Assembly (NCBI RefSeq): GCF_003691365.1
Contig: NZ_CP033087.1
Location: 1,626,501-1,690,500, forward strand
Length of the DNA: 64,000 nucleotides
DNA from: Commensalibacter melissae
Lineage (GTDB): Bacteria; Pseudomonadota; Alphaproteobacteria; Acetobacterales; Acetobacteraceae
Direction: 5' to 3'
Shown: positions 29,947 through 38,751 of the stretch, one piece after another
Numbering within the stretch: position 1 is the stretch's first letter
How the letters are laid out: each line of letters begins with the position of its first letter
Made by a program: the position numbers and the translations under genes
Notes under the pieces: generated by a model
Databases searched by the model: none
Told to the model about the DNA's origin: nothing
What the model saw: the letters and a program-made list of their open reading frames with translations, nothing else

Positions 29947-31548
29947 TTGACTATTATGAACACAAGACATATTTGGAATGGCGTCAGGATGCGTAATCTG
30001 CAAGCTGCGATTGATCCCGACGCATCTCTTTATTCAGTAACCATGCCCGCTCGATGGGAGGATCAAACTGCAACTGCGATCCTACAGTTATGCTCATCCT
30101 ATCAACTGGAATCCTCCTCTGTTAAAACAGATCAGATCACTGCCAACTGGTTATTGCCTCTTTGTGATCATGCGGCAAATACAGGGATCAAAAATTGGAA
30201 AGTTTCTGACTGGGAAACAATTCTGCTAAACCAACAGGCCTGTCCCAATCAACGTATTTGGCAAAATGACAACAGTCAAAAGCCCGCCTTTACCATAAAT
30301 TTGGCTGCCTTTGCATCAACTGAAACAGGGTTTGACGCGCATTCTTATCGGAAAGTTCTGCAAATTGTTATCGATAGTATCCGTATTCTCTATAAGCAAC
30401 AGTTCAATTTCATTAACAGTGAGCTCCCCTTTCCAGATTTGCAGATTTCCCCAAAGCAAAAGCCTGTAGATTCTGAAAATGCAGAATCATATCACAATAT
30501 TGCCGGGACAGTTTATCTTACCAATTTAGATGCCTGTCTTGCACAACTCGGTCTGGAATATGACAGTATCCAAGGACGGGATGTGGCTTGTTGCCTTACC
30601 TGTTTTGCAACCTTACTCTCAACTGCGGGTTGTGGATCTGATTATCTTCCCTTGTCACCAGACTGGAATGCATTACCAGAACTAACTACCCTTGCCAAAG
30701 AAATATGGAGTCTTGCCTCTGAGGAAAAAACTTTGCCTCTGCCCAGGATAGAAACCAGTTTCTCAATTCCCGGACCTGAAGATCTATTTCTAGGATCAGA
30801 AGCATGTGGACTTGCCCCCATATTTTCCCCTGTTACCGAAGACGGACATCTGGCAATAAGTACTATTGCGCGAATGGCAAAACAAAAACTAACTCCTGAA
30901 AGTGCACTGGCTGCAACCCTATCGGGAAATTTGATACTTCAACCCCCTTCTCATCAGGCGCATTGCGCAATGCATCAGGCATTGATCGGTTTTACAACTT
31001 CAATGCCCCCCCGTCCCCATCCAATGGAATATCCCCTCGCTTCAAAAACCATATTACCCCGGGGAATTCGAGAACCTCTTCCACCACGTCACAAAGGAAT
31101 TACACAAAAAGCGAGTATTGCTGGACGTGGATTGTTTTTGCGTACAGGTGAATACGAAGATGGCAAGCTTGGTGAGATATCGATTACGCCTTTAAAAGAA
31201 AATGCCATGGTTAAAGGTTTGTTAGACAGCCTCGGCCAGGCTGTCAGTATTGGTTTGCAATATGGGGTTCCTTTAAAGGAATTCGTTTCCGCATTTGCCT
31301 ATAGCCGCTTCGGCATTGCCGGAACCGTTGAAGGGGATCCAGGAGCGATTTACGCGACCTCGTTTCTGGATTATAGCTTCCGGCTATTATCAGATGTTTA
31401 TTTAAAGCAGCCTTTACCTGACGCACCTAATAATTTACAGTCTGATGAGGAAAAACTCCCCATGCTGCCTTTGGATCTACCAGAGGAAGAAATGAATCAA
31501 TCTCACTCTTCCCCACGGAAACATTCAAAATTCAAACTTGTAAGCTGA
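29947..31548 (+). CDS. Degenerate class II (B12-dependent type) ribonucleotide reductase homologue
   Basis: 533 residues that align in my reading with the second half of NrdJ. INLAAFASTETGFD near residue 118 corresponds to the CNLASINL region. YLTNLDACLAQLGLEYDS (about 195) corresponds to the LGLGYANLGALLM region. CGLAPIFSPVTEDGHLAIST (about 290) corresponds to the TGIEPDLGLV region. The C-terminus (about 400-500) has LFLRTGEYEDGKLGEISI and AVSIGLQYGVPLKEFVSAFA, the conserved C-terminal domain. The catalytic finger-loop motif with its Cys and Glu and the PTGTIG phosphate loop are not found, and the protein is less than half the length of NrdJ (about 1200 aa). It is therefore probably a non-catalytic relative. 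The ridA-family gene begins 15 nt later. Function unknown. Confidence 0.65.
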   Translation: MTIMNTRHIWNGVRMRNLQAAIDPDASLYSVTMPARWEDQTATAILQLCSSYQLESSSVKTDQITANWLLPLCDHAANTGIKNWKVSDWETILLNQQACPNQRIWQNDNSQKPAFTINLAAFASTETGFDAHSYRKVLQIVIDSIRILYKQQFNFINSELPFPDLQISPKQKPVDSENAESYHNIAGTVYLTNLDACLAQLGLEYDSIQGRDVACCLTCFATLLSTAGCGSDYLPLSPDWNALPELTTLAKEIWSLASEEKTLPLPRIETSFSIPGPEDLFLGSEACGLAPIFSPVTEDGHLAISTIARMAKQKLTPESALAATLSGNLILQPPSHQAHCAMHQALIGFTTSMPPRPHPMEYPLASKTILPRGIREPLPPRHKGITQKASIAGRGLFLRTGEYEDGKLGEISITPLKENAMVKGLLDSLGQAVSIGLQYGVPLKEFVSAFAYSRFGIAGTVEGDPGAIYATSFLDYSFRLLSDVYLKQPLPDAPNNLQSDEEKLPMLPLDLPEEEMNQSHSSPRKHSKFKLVS

Positions 31549-31562
31549 GAAAGGATCAAGAC

Positions 31563-32024
31563 ATGTCATCTATTGAGGAACGCATTGCCAAACTTGGAAT
31601 TCAACTTCCTACCCCGACAGCCCCTGTTGCAAATTATCTTCCTGCAATCAAAACCAATAATTCTCTGATTATTTCTGGTCAACTTCCTTTTATAGACGGG
31701 AAACTTTTTGCAACCGGAAAGTTGGGCGCTACCATTGACCTTAAAACTGGGCAACAAGCAGCCCGCTATTGCATGATCAATATTTTGGCACAGGCCAAGG
31801 CCGCTATTGGACAGTTAAATGAAATCAGCAAATTAATCCGCCTGGGGGGGTTCATTGCCAGCATACCGGAATTTACCCAGCAGGCTGTTGTCATGAATGG
31901 AGCATCAGATCTAGCTGTAGAAATTTTTGGAGACAAAGGACGACATGCACGTTCTGCCTTTGGTGTAGCATGTTTACCAATGGATGCCTGTGTTGAGGTT
32001 GAAGCTTGGTTTGAATTGAAATAA
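31563..32024 (+). CDS. RidA-family (YjgF/YER057c) protein
   Basis: 153 residues of the RidA fold, trimeric proteins many of which hydrolyse reactive enamine/imine intermediates from PLP enzymes. The start MSSIEERIAKLGIQLP and the segments NNSLIISGQLPF, GKLGATIDLKTGQQAA and RHARSAFGVACLPMDACVEV fit the longer RidA-like subgroup. The active-site Arg of canonical RidA falls in the GKGRHARSA-equivalent segment here (KGRHARSA), and the terminal Glu in VEVEAWFEL. GAAAGG lies ahead of the ATG. It is likely to be cotranscribed with the upstream ribonucleotide-reductase-like gene. Substrate unknown. Confidence 0.9.
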   Translation: MSSIEERIAKLGIQLPTPTAPVANYLPAIKTNNSLIISGQLPFIDGKLFATGKLGATIDLKTGQQAARYCMINILAQAKAAIGQLNEISKLIRLGGFIASIPEFTQQAVVMNGASDLAVEIFGDKGRHARSAFGVACLPMDACVEVEAWFELK

Positions 32025-32049
32025 ATCTATTCTGCGAGTTAATCTACAC

Positions 32050-32072
32050 GAGTATAATAGTTGATTATACTC
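32050..32072 (+). terminator. Hairpin after the RidA-family gene
   Basis: GAGTATAAT (32050-32058) and ATTATACTC (32064-32072) are exact complements around a 5-nt loop, 26 nt after the stop. There is no T-run, so it is a probable but not a strong terminator. Confidence 0.5.
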
Positions 32073-32240
32073 TGTATATATATCTGGTATGCATTTAAAT
32101 ATATTATCCAGAGTTTCTTGCAAGTATCATGTTTCTGTTTTTTTCTCATCAAACAGGATTATACTTATATTTAAAATGCAATCAGCATACCGATTTATGA
32201 TTATTATCTAATAACAATGTCAAAATAACTTTTTATATCT

Positions 32241-32725
32241 TTACATACAATTCTTTTTAGATCTACAATTTGCTAAAAGATTACCTTTTAAATATCGAAA
32301 CAATTCATTATTCATTTTATCAGGTGCATCTAAATTTGTAAAAAATCTATATACCCTGCCATTTGCAAGAATGACTATACGAGCTTCCGTTACTGAAAAA
32401 TACCGTGAAGTTGTGAGGCCTGTATTTATATTAAGATCATCGCCAATTTTTTATATTCAATTAAAATTTGATTTTTTTCATCTTTTAAGATCGCAAAATC
32501 CATCTTTTCATCCATTTTAACACCGTATCTGCAATTATATTCTGGCGTAACCCCAAGATAACTGAATACGTCATGCTCCAGAATCATCTGGGCAAAGGGA
32601 AGGATAAAAAAGTTTTTGGTGATTTCTTCTGTCTGCGTTAATAAACCCTGCCACTTAATTTTATTCACATTCCATTTTGAATTTTCTCCATTTATATTAT
32701 TTGAATGCAACAATTTAATAATCAT
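32241..32725 (-). pseudogene. Frameshifted HsdR-N-like restriction endonuclease remnant
   Basis: The first 99 codons (32725 to 32426) contain TEEITKNFFILPFAQMILEH and MDFAILKDEKNQILIEYKK, which fit the N-terminal nuclease region of type I/IV restriction proteins (HSDR_N type), including a D...ExK arrangement. They run into stops after an A6 tract at about 32447-32452. In the next frame, homology continues as IGDDLNINTGLTTSRYFSVT and RIVILANGRVYRFFTNLDAP to a TAA at 32241-32243. Adding one A to the tract would join the halves. The gene then stops without any helicase or methylase domain. So it is a truncated and frameshifted remnant, although an assembly error in the A-tract cannot be excluded. 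It is located immediately downstream of recA. Confidence 0.7.
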
Positions 32726-32736
32726 AAACTATTAAA

Positions 32737-32767
32737 TTTATCAATTTCTAAACAACAAATTGATAAA
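32737..32767 (-). terminator. Hairpin downstream of recA
   Basis: TTTATCAATTT (32737-32747) and AAATTGATAAA (32757-32767) are exact complements with a 9-nt loop, 32 nt past the recA stop. A/T-only stem, weak T-run on the minus strand, so termination strength is uncertain. Confidence 0.5.
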
Positions 32768-32798
32768 TGAAGAAAATTAACAACTATAACTAGCTATC

Positions 32799-33827
32799 TC
32801 ACAAATCATCAGTCCCGATAGCCATATCATCCATCGAGCCTTCACCAATAATACCAGAATGCTCACGAATACGTTGCTCAATAACCTGACTTATCTCCGG
32901 ATGCTCTCGCAAGAACTGCTTTACATTTTCCCGGCCCTGACCAATACGCTGACTGTCATAAGAAAACCATGAACCCGCTTTTTCAATAATCCCTGCTTTT
33001 ACACCCAGATCTATCAATTCTCCCATCTTACTAATTCCTTCTCCATACATAATGTCGAATTCAACCTGCTTGAAAGGAGGAGCCATTTTATTTTTAACCA
33101 CCTTAATCCGCGTCTGGTTTCCTGTGATTTCGTCCTTTTCCTTCACCTGACCGATACGACGAATATCCATACGTACAGAAGAATAGAACTTCAATGCATT
33201 TCCGCCTGTAGTTGTTTCTGGCGATCCAAACATAACACCAATCTTTTGACGAATTTGATTGAGGAAAATCAGACAGGTATTGGAACGAGAAACAGATCCG
33301 GTCAATTTTCTTAAGGCCTGGCTCATCAAACGGGCATGTAATCCAACATGATTGTCACCCATATCCCCTTCCAACTCTGCACGGGGAACCAATGCCGCCA
33401 CACTGTCCACTACCAAGACATCAATAGCGCCAGAACGAACCAAAGTATCCGCAATTTCCAATGCCTGTTCCCCGGCATCAGGTTGAGAGATGAGCAAATT
33501 ATCAATATCAACGCCGAGCTTACGCGCATAAATGGGATCAAGAGCGTGTTCGGCATCCAAAAATGCACATGTACCACCCTTTTTTTGAGCCTCGGCTATA
33601 ATATGCAACGCCATTGTTGTTTTCCCGGAACTTTCTGGACCATAGATTTCAACTATACGTCCACGAGGGACACCACCAATTCCTAAAGCAATATCCAGAC
33701 CAATCGAGCCTGTTGAAATTGCTTCCACTTGAACGACAGACTGCTCTCCCATCTTCATGATTGAACCTTTACCAAAGGCACGTTCAATCTGAGACAAAGC
33801 TCCTTCTAATGCTTTATTCTTGTCCAT
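32799..33827 (-). CDS. recA: Recombinase RecA
   Basis: Strand-exchange ATPase and co-protease for LexA self-cleavage. Walker [10 protein letters not shown] is at residues 63-71. Further conserved parts are [34 protein letters not shown] (L1 neighbourhood), [20 protein letters not shown] (Walker B and L1), [20 protein letters not shown] (L2) and the DNA-binding lysine-rich [17 protein letters not shown] segment. The 342 residues end in an acidic tail ([11 protein letters not shown]). Standard length. It is transcribed alone with a possible degenerate LexA box upstream. The restriction-gene remnant lies just downstream. Confidence 0.99.
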   Translation of the reverse strand: MDKNKALEGALSQIERAFGKGSIMKMGEQSVVQVEAISTGSIGLDIALGIGGVPRGRIVEIYGPESSGKTTMALHIIAEAQKKGGTCAFLDAEHALDPIYARKLGVDIDNLLISQPDAGEQALEIADTLVRSGAIDVLVVDSVAALVPRAELEGDMGDNHVGLHARLMSQALRKLTGSVSRSNTCLIFLNQIRQKIGVMFGSPETTTGGNALKFYSSVRMDIRRIGQVKEKDEITGNQTRIKVVKNKMAPPFKQVEFDIMYGEGISKMGELIDLGVKAGIIEKAGSWFSYDSQRIGQGRENVKQFLREHPEISQVIEQRIREHSGIIGEGSMDDMAIGTDDL

Positions 33828-33881
33828 TATTTTTAGAATTTCCTTATAAATAAATAACGTGGGGACCGTAAATTCTCAGAT

Positions 33882-33896
33882 TAACCCCAGTTAAAC
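33882..33896 (-). promoter_or_regulatory. Possible degenerate LexA operator before recA
   Basis: On the minus strand GTTT-N7-GTTA lies about 55 bp upstream of the recA start. The alphaproteobacterial SOS box is GTTC-N7-GTTC, so both half-sites carry one mismatch. Right spacing and location, imperfect sequence. Confidence 0.3.
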
Positions 33897-33925
33897 ATTT
33901 ATTGCTGCTTTTGAAGATTTTAAAA

Positions 33926-33969
33926 GATAAAAATACAATATTTACATTTACAATATTGGTATTTTTATC
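33926..33969 (-). terminator. 44-bp near-perfect palindrome between the GGT-like gene and recA
   Basis: GATAAAAATAC at 33926-33936 is repeated inverted as GTATTTTTATC at 33959-33969, and the inner parts AATATT/AATATT also pair, with one bulge. It lies 35 nt after the stop of the GGT-like gene, and the minus-strand descending arm ends in ATCTTTT. Most likely a terminator for that gene. Confidence 0.6.
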
Positions 33970-34003
33970 AAAATATCAATGATCCATAACAGCAATAATT
34001 ATC

Positions 34004-35542
34004 TTAACGGCTAATTGCCAATCCCATACCATTTGGATCTGTATAAGCATGACATTGCCTGTCATTTCCTGGCAACCCATCAGAACAATAAACGGCATTT
34101 ACCCGTCCTTTTGAGCCGCTCGAATTCGGTAATGAAACACCCTTTTCCCGTTTATTTCCTTGTTTGTTCAAAAAAGAATTCATGGTCACGGCAGCCTCTT
34201 GCGCCGCATCATTCTGTCCAGAGGCAGAAACTCCTGCAATAAAACGCTGTTTATACGTTGAAATCGATCCTGTTAACAAAGGTGGCGGCAGCTGACGAGG
34301 AGACGCAGCCATAACTATACCGGTTGTTCCAGAAATACGTCCTGTACCAAATAAATTATTCATGGTTAAAGCACAAGAAACGGCTCCCCCATCACGATCA
34401 ACAACTACAAAAGATGTAGATGCAGGCAATGCTGGCAAACTGCCGCTGCCCGCCTTCCCATTATCAAGCCAGTCTTGAGCTTTTTTTGTCATTCCTTCAA
34501 TGGATGACTTCAAATAAGTAGAACTATTTTCTGCACGCCATTTTGCAACTGTACCCTGGGCAACATCATCCCTATTTTGTCCATTATGCATCGCCATTGC
34601 CATACCCAGACCTCCATCTGCAGGAGGAGATAAAAAATATGTGATATTTTGTCCTTGTGTCAAAGACAAAGCTGAGGTTTGAACAGGCAGGGCATTTCTA
34701 AAGTCCTCGTTATACAATCCCCCTCCCGCAATCTGGGATCCCAAGGCATAACTTCTTGCAAGAGAACCAATATAAAGATCTGCAATACCTGCACTAATCA
34801 ATCGGTCATAAATAATCTTTAAACGAGGCTGATATAGAATATCCCCAGCCTTAAGAGGAAGTCCATTTGCGTTTGTAAATGCTCTCTGCATGGCAGAATC
34901 TTCAAATAAGGGCTGCTGAACAGCTGCCAGATCACTCGCCAACGTGTCAGAAACGGGAGCACCATTTCCTGCCAAATTACCAACCAACCGTAAAATATCA
35001 TTAATATCTGACTTGCCGTAACTTGCCTGTAATAAATATAATCCTCTTGCCATCATTGGAATCGCAGCTGGACGATCACTATTACTGGAAGGTTTTCTTC
35101 CTGCCTGAGGAAGGAAAATAATTGACTGTGCCGGCTGTCCGGAATGATACGCCAGACATGCTCCACCTCCTCCCAGCGAGGCACGGGAAGGCAAAGTTAC
35201 TGTCAATGCCATACCTAGGGCCGTAGCTGCATCAGCCGCATTTCCCCCACGAATCAGGATATCCCGCGCCAACATGGCGGCTTGTGGTTCATCTGCAGCA
35301 ACGCTCCCAACATATCCTGTTACACGATGATTCAAATTTGCAGATTTTGATAGTTTTTTCTCGTGATGATCCCCACCACATGCCGTTATTGAAAATGCCA
35401 AGGCCAAACCACAAACAGCCTTCTTAAACAAAACTATCTTTTGCCTTGATCCGTCCCTGAATTTTTGAGTAAATTTTGTTGTCTTTGCCTCAACACGACC
35501 TTTTGAAATTTGATAACGTTTTGACACGTGGCAGCGCTCCAC
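34004..35542 (-). CDS. Divergent gamma-glutamyltransferase-like lipoprotein
   Basis: 512 residues with a signal sequence ending in the lipobox SITAC (Cys55), so the protein should be a periplasmic lipoprotein. The large-subunit hallmarks are present: AADEPQAAMLARDILIRGGN and AADAATALGMALTVTLPSRA, followed by GGGGACL. The candidate autoprocessing nucleophile is Thr376 in STSFVVVDRDGGAVSCALTM, as in gamma-glutamyltranspeptidase. The small subunit is short (about 137 aa compared with about 190), and the family segment RPLSSMSPTIV is replaced by unrelated sequence. Glutathione or gamma-glutamyl peptide cleavage is possible but not proven. It is the only frame on this strand between the DsbA-family gene and recA, with a 54-residue N-terminus before the lipidated Cys, unusually long for a signal peptide. 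Confidence 0.75.
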   Translation of the reverse strand: MERCHVSKRYQISKGRVEAKTTKFTQKFRDGSRQKIVLFKKAVCGLALAFSITACGGDHHEKKLSKSANLNHRVTGYVGSVAADEPQAAMLARDILIRGGNAADAATALGMALTVTLPSRASLGGGGACLAYHSGQPAQSIIFLPQAGRKPSSNSDRPAAIPMMARGLYLLQASYGKSDINDILRLVGNLAGNGAPVSDTLASDLAAVQQPLFEDSAMQRAFTNANGLPLKAGDILYQPRLKIIYDRLISAGIADLYIGSLARSYALGSQIAGGGLYNEDFRNALPVQTSALSLTQGQNITYFLSPPADGGLGMAMAMHNGQNRDDVAQGTVAKWRAENSSTYLKSSIEGMTKKAQDWLDNGKAGSGSLPALPASTSFVVVDRDGGAVSCALTMNNLFGTGRISGTTGIVMAASPRQLPPPLLTGSISTYKQRFIAGVSASGQNDAAQEAAVTMNSFLNKQGNKREKGVSLPNSSGSKGRVNAVYCSDGLPGNDRQCHAYTDPNGMGLAISR

Positions 35543-35706
35543 TTAAAAAATCAATAATACCATAATAGGGTTCGAAAGTTATATTTAACTCAAATTATCA
35601 AGCCATACTCTATCGAGATTCATTTTATATCACAACAATTACAATTCTGTATAATATTATCCATCCATATGATAAAATCCCAATTTTACCAATCGGAAAA
35701 CGCTTT

Positions 35707-36471
35707 ATGAAAAAATTATCCTTTCGTCCTTTGATGACAGGTTCATTACTCTCCTGTCTTATCTCTTTCCCTGTCATTGGTCATAGTGAAGATCCAGCAG
35801 CAACTTTCTCATCCCAACAACGTAAAGAAATCATTTCCATTGTCAGACAGGCTCTAAAAGATGATCCAACCCTATTAGAAACTGGAATTCAAACCCTGAT
35901 GAAAAAGAAAGAGCAACAACGTGCTTCACTTTCTACCCAGACAATAAAAGAGAAAAAAGGATTACTGTTACGTCAGCTACCCACTGACGGACTGATGGGC
36001 GATCCAAACGCAGCTACAACCATTACTGAATTTTACGATCCAAATTGTGGATACTGTAAAAAAATGCTGCCTATTTTAATCGATCTGGTCAAAAAACATA
36101 AGGATGTCAAGGTAATCCTAAAAGTCATTCCCATCCTTTCTGAAAACAGCAAATTGCAGTCTCAGGCCATAATTGCGGCAACTAGACAAAACAATTATGT
36201 TGCAATGATGCGCTCCTTGATGACCAGTCAGGAAGATATCAACCTTAATACTATCAAATCTATTGCACAGAAACTTAAACTGAACGCCGATCAATTGGTA
36301 ATCGATATGAAAGCGGATTCCGTCACCAACGCTTTAAACGGCAACCTTCAATTAACTCATGATCTTGGTATTGAAGGTACTCCAGCCTTGATCATTAATG
36401 GTGAACATATCATTCAAGGTGCAATAAGCTATGACAATCTTGAACAAGTTATTGATAAACTTAATAAATAA
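35707..36471 (+). CDS. DsbA-family periplasmic thiol oxidoreductase
   Basis: 254 residues with a signal peptide (LLSCLISFPVIGHS), a helical N-terminal domain of about 80 residues (residues 35-90), then a thioredoxin fold with an inserted helical region. The active site is Cys114-Gly-Tyr-Cys117 in FYDPNCGYCKKM, and the cis-proline is in EGTPALIING near the end. The DsbA-type fold with an N-terminal helical extension resembles the Com1/BdbD-like group of alphaproteobacterial DsbA paralogues. DsbB is encoded at 27374. It is a single gene on the + strand facing hemA. Oxidase as opposed to isomerase activity cannot be decided from CGYC alone. Confidence 0.9.
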   Translation: MKKLSFRPLMTGSLLSCLISFPVIGHSEDPAATFSSQQRKEIISIVRQALKDDPTLLETGIQTLMKKKEQQRASLSTQTIKEKKGLLLRQLPTDGLMGDPNAATTITEFYDPNCGYCKKMLPILIDLVKKHKDVKVILKVIPILSENSKLQSQAIIAATRQNNYVAMMRSLMTSQEDINLNTIKSIAQKLKLNADQLVIDMKADSVTNALNGNLQLTHDLGIEGTPALIINGEHIIQGAISYDNLEQVIDKLNK

Positions 36472-36486
36472 TATCATAGCTAAACT

Positions 36487-36510
36487 AAAGGCGACCCGCA
36501 AATCGCCTTT
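36487..36510. terminator. Hairpin between convergent dsbA-family gene and hemA
   Basis: AAAGGCGA (36487-36494) pairs with TCGCCTTT (36503-36510) around an 8-nt loop, 15 nt after the + strand stop and 6 nt from the end of hemA. No long T-run, but GC-rich stem in AT-rich DNA; likely shared by both genes. Confidence 0.6.
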
Positions 36511-36515
36511 AAAAT

Positions 36516-37742
36516 TCATTTTTTAGGTAACAAAGCTTTCAAGGCATCTACCATATCATCCATCATTTTATCCGTATGATAAGGATTGGGGGTCAATCGC
36601 AATCGTTCCGTTCCTTTGGGCACGGTTGGATAATTTATTGGTGGTGCATAAATTTTGTATTCATCCAATAAACGTTGACTTATTTTTTTGCATAACTCAG
36701 CCTCTCCAATAATTACGGGTACAATCTGGCTTTTTGTCTCGATAAAAGGAATATTGGCCTGTCTCAATTTTTCCTGAAACGTATGAATACGTTCAAACAA
36801 TTTTTCACGACGCCAATTCTGCTTACGAACCAAACGAACACTTTTTAATGCCGCTGCCACAACAGATGGAGGTAGGGAAGTCGTAAAAATAAATCCAGCC
36901 GCAGCCAATCGTAAATATTCAATAATTTCACGTTTCGCCGTTACATATCCCCCATGTACACCAAAGCCCTTTGCAAGGGTTCCTTCAATGATATCAACCT
37001 GATTCGCTACACCATCCCTTTGAGAAACACCTCCACCCTCTTTTCCATATAAACCGACAGCATGTACCTCATCTAAATAAGTTAAGGCATTATATTTGTG
37101 TGCCAATGCACAGATGGACCCAATATCCGCAATATCGCCATCCATAGAATAGACACTTTCGAAAGCAATCAGTTTGGCAACATTTTTTGGAGCATTTGCA
37201 AGTTTATGTTCAAGATCCTGCAAATCATTATGTTTGAAAACCACACAATCAGCATTTTTAGCTCCTTTTATACCAGCAATCATAGAATTATGATTTTGCT
37301 GATCGGAAAAAGTCATCCAGTTCCCGGACATACTCGTTAGAATAGTTTGCAAACTCGCCTGGTTTGATACATAACCTGATACAAATAACAAGCCCGCCTC
37401 TTTACCATGCAAGTCTGCAAGTTCAGCCTCGAGCGCTTCATGCAAGGGATGGGTTCCGGCAATATTTCTTGTCCCACCTGCACCTGCACCATATTTTTGG
37501 ATAGCCATAATGGCGGCATTCATGACTTCAGGTTCAATTCCCATACCCAGATAATCATTGGCTGACCAGGCTATAATCGGGGTCTCCTCTTTTGCATTAA
37601 TCTTTCTATCATAAACAGGATAATGCATTGACTGACGACTTAATGGGGTAAAACGCCGATACCGTCCCTGTTTCTCGATATCTCCAAGCGCCCCTTTGCA
37701 ATAGGCATAAAAAGGATGTGAAGATATTATGGGTTCTGACAC
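36516..37742 (-). CDS. hemA: 5-aminolevulinate synthase HemA (C4 pathway)
   Basis: PLP enzyme condensing glycine with succinyl-CoA to form 5-aminolevulinate, the first step of heme and corrin synthesis in alphaproteobacteria. The PLP lysine is near residue 258 in GTLAKGFGVHGGYV. Other conserved parts are WSANDYLGMG, GGTRNIAGTHPLHEALEAEL, TYLDEVHAVGLYG (Asp contacting the pyridine nitrogen) and the C-terminal RLRLTPNPYH. The 408 residues match the bacterial enzyme length. The neighbouring upstream gene is a polyproline lipoprotein, 120 bp away on the same strand. The product also feeds the cobalamin genes at the far end of this window. Confidence 0.98.
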   Translation of the reverse strand: MSEPIISSHPFYAYCKGALGDIEKQGRYRRFTPLSRQSMHYPVYDRKINAKEETPIIAWSANDYLGMGIEPEVMNAAIMAIQKYGAGAGGTRNIAGTHPLHEALEAELADLHGKEAGLLFVSGYVSNQASLQTILTSMSGNWMTFSDQQNHNSMIAGIKGAKNADCVVFKHNDLQDLEHKLANAPKNVAKLIAFESVYSMDGDIADIGSICALAHKYNALTYLDEVHAVGLYGKEGGGVSQRDGVANQVDIIEGTLAKGFGVHGGYVTAKREIIEYLRLAAAGFIFTTSLPPSVVAAALKSVRLVRKQNWRREKLFERIHTFQEKLRQANIPFIETKSQIVPVIIGEAELCKKISQRLLDEYKIYAPPINYPTVPKGTERLRLTPNPYHTDKMMDDMVDALKALLPKK

Positions 37743-37862
37743 AATTTATTCTCCTAATTTTAAATCCCTCGGGATTTAAATGATTCAACATGACAAAACA
37801 TTGTCTGAATAACCAATCCATTACGTCCTCATATAGAACATATAAAAAATTATCCAATAGCC

Positions 37863-38318
37863 TTATTGTATAGTAACTTGGACAACATTTTTCTTGACCC
37901 CACCATCTGCCTTGGCATTTATTTGAATTTGCTCCGCCTTTGCACCCGCTCGGATTATTTCATTTGCAATTGCCCTGCCTTCATGCGCTGCAATATTATT
38001 CATTTGCTCCTGCTGCATTACAGGATCAGATGAAATTGGGGTGACTGAAGTAATAACAAACAAGGCATCCGCTTTTCTTGACAACGCATCCTTTACCAAA
38101 TTTGTCAAAGGTTTTTCCCATTGATCCTGGGGCGTTCCCTCTACAATTTCGATCGGTGGTGCGGGCGGAGGCGGAGGAGGTGGAGGAGGCGGGGGAATAT
38201 AAGGAGCAGGCCTACGTCCTGCACTCGGATTAAAAGTCCTTTGATCAACCAGCTTACAAGAACTTAATAAAAAAAAACCACTTAATAACAAGGAAACATA
38301 ACGCAAATGACTGATCAT
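37863..38318 (-). CDS. Polyproline lipoprotein of unknown function
   Basis: 151 residues. Signal peptide with lipobox FLLSSC (Cys21). Residues of about 30-55 carry a run of eleven consecutive prolines followed by APP, which likely spans part of the periplasm as a stiff rod. The C-terminal domain of about 85 residues (WEKPLTNLVKDALSRKADAL, then EGRAIANEIIRAGAKAEQIQ) has alternating helix and strand that could resemble OmpA-like or BON-like folds, but I do not recognise it. Translation of eleven prolines should need EF-P. The antisense strand is a G-rich tract. It precedes hemA on the same strand. Function unknown. Confidence 0.75.
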   Translation of the reverse strand: MISHLRYVSLLLSGFFLLSSCKLVDQRTFNPSAGRRPAPYIPPPPPPPPPPPAPPIEIVEGTPQDQWEKPLTNLVKDALSRKADALFVITSVTPISSDPVMQQEQMNNIAAHEGRAIANEIIRAGAKAEQIQINAKADGGVKKNVVQVTIQ

Positions 38319-38751
38319 AAAATTGACTTAAAGTGCAAAGTTGGAAAAGAACGCTAACAATCTCAATTAAACCTTAATAATTGATTTTACAATATAAAGA
38401 AATCCTTTACCCTTATATTTCTATTATTCAATAATCGAATTTATTCAATTACCCGAAATAAACCGTAAACTTAAGACTGCTATTGACATGGAAGTTTCAT
38501 TAAAAAAATTTGATCCTACACTTGATTCATATAAAAGATTGATAATCCTGTGCAATCACAACCTCATTTAGCATATTATTAAAAAAGCTAACAAAAGATC
38601 AAATTTGTGGTAAATTATTAAGATTAATATTCACGTTATCAAAAAAACGTGATTAAATAGAGTTAAAGACGAAGAAAAGTTTTTATATTAATTTTCACAA
38701 GACGATTCGCCTTGGAAAATCTTTTTAACCTTAAAGGGAGATTTAACTATC
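38319..38751. other. 433-bp intergenic region with probable gap-pgk promoter
   Basis: No ORF or RNA gene seen. It separates the divergent polyproline lipoprotein and gap genes. A TTGACA at 38483-38488 is a good -35 match but its 17-bp downstream hexamer is weak. A second option is TTGTGG at about 38605 with TATTCA 17 bp later. A hairpin with arms CACGTT/AACGTG lies near 38633-38652. GGGAG just before 38752 is the gap ribosome site. The long leader may be regulatory for glycolysis, but no known motif is recognised. Confidence 0.35.
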
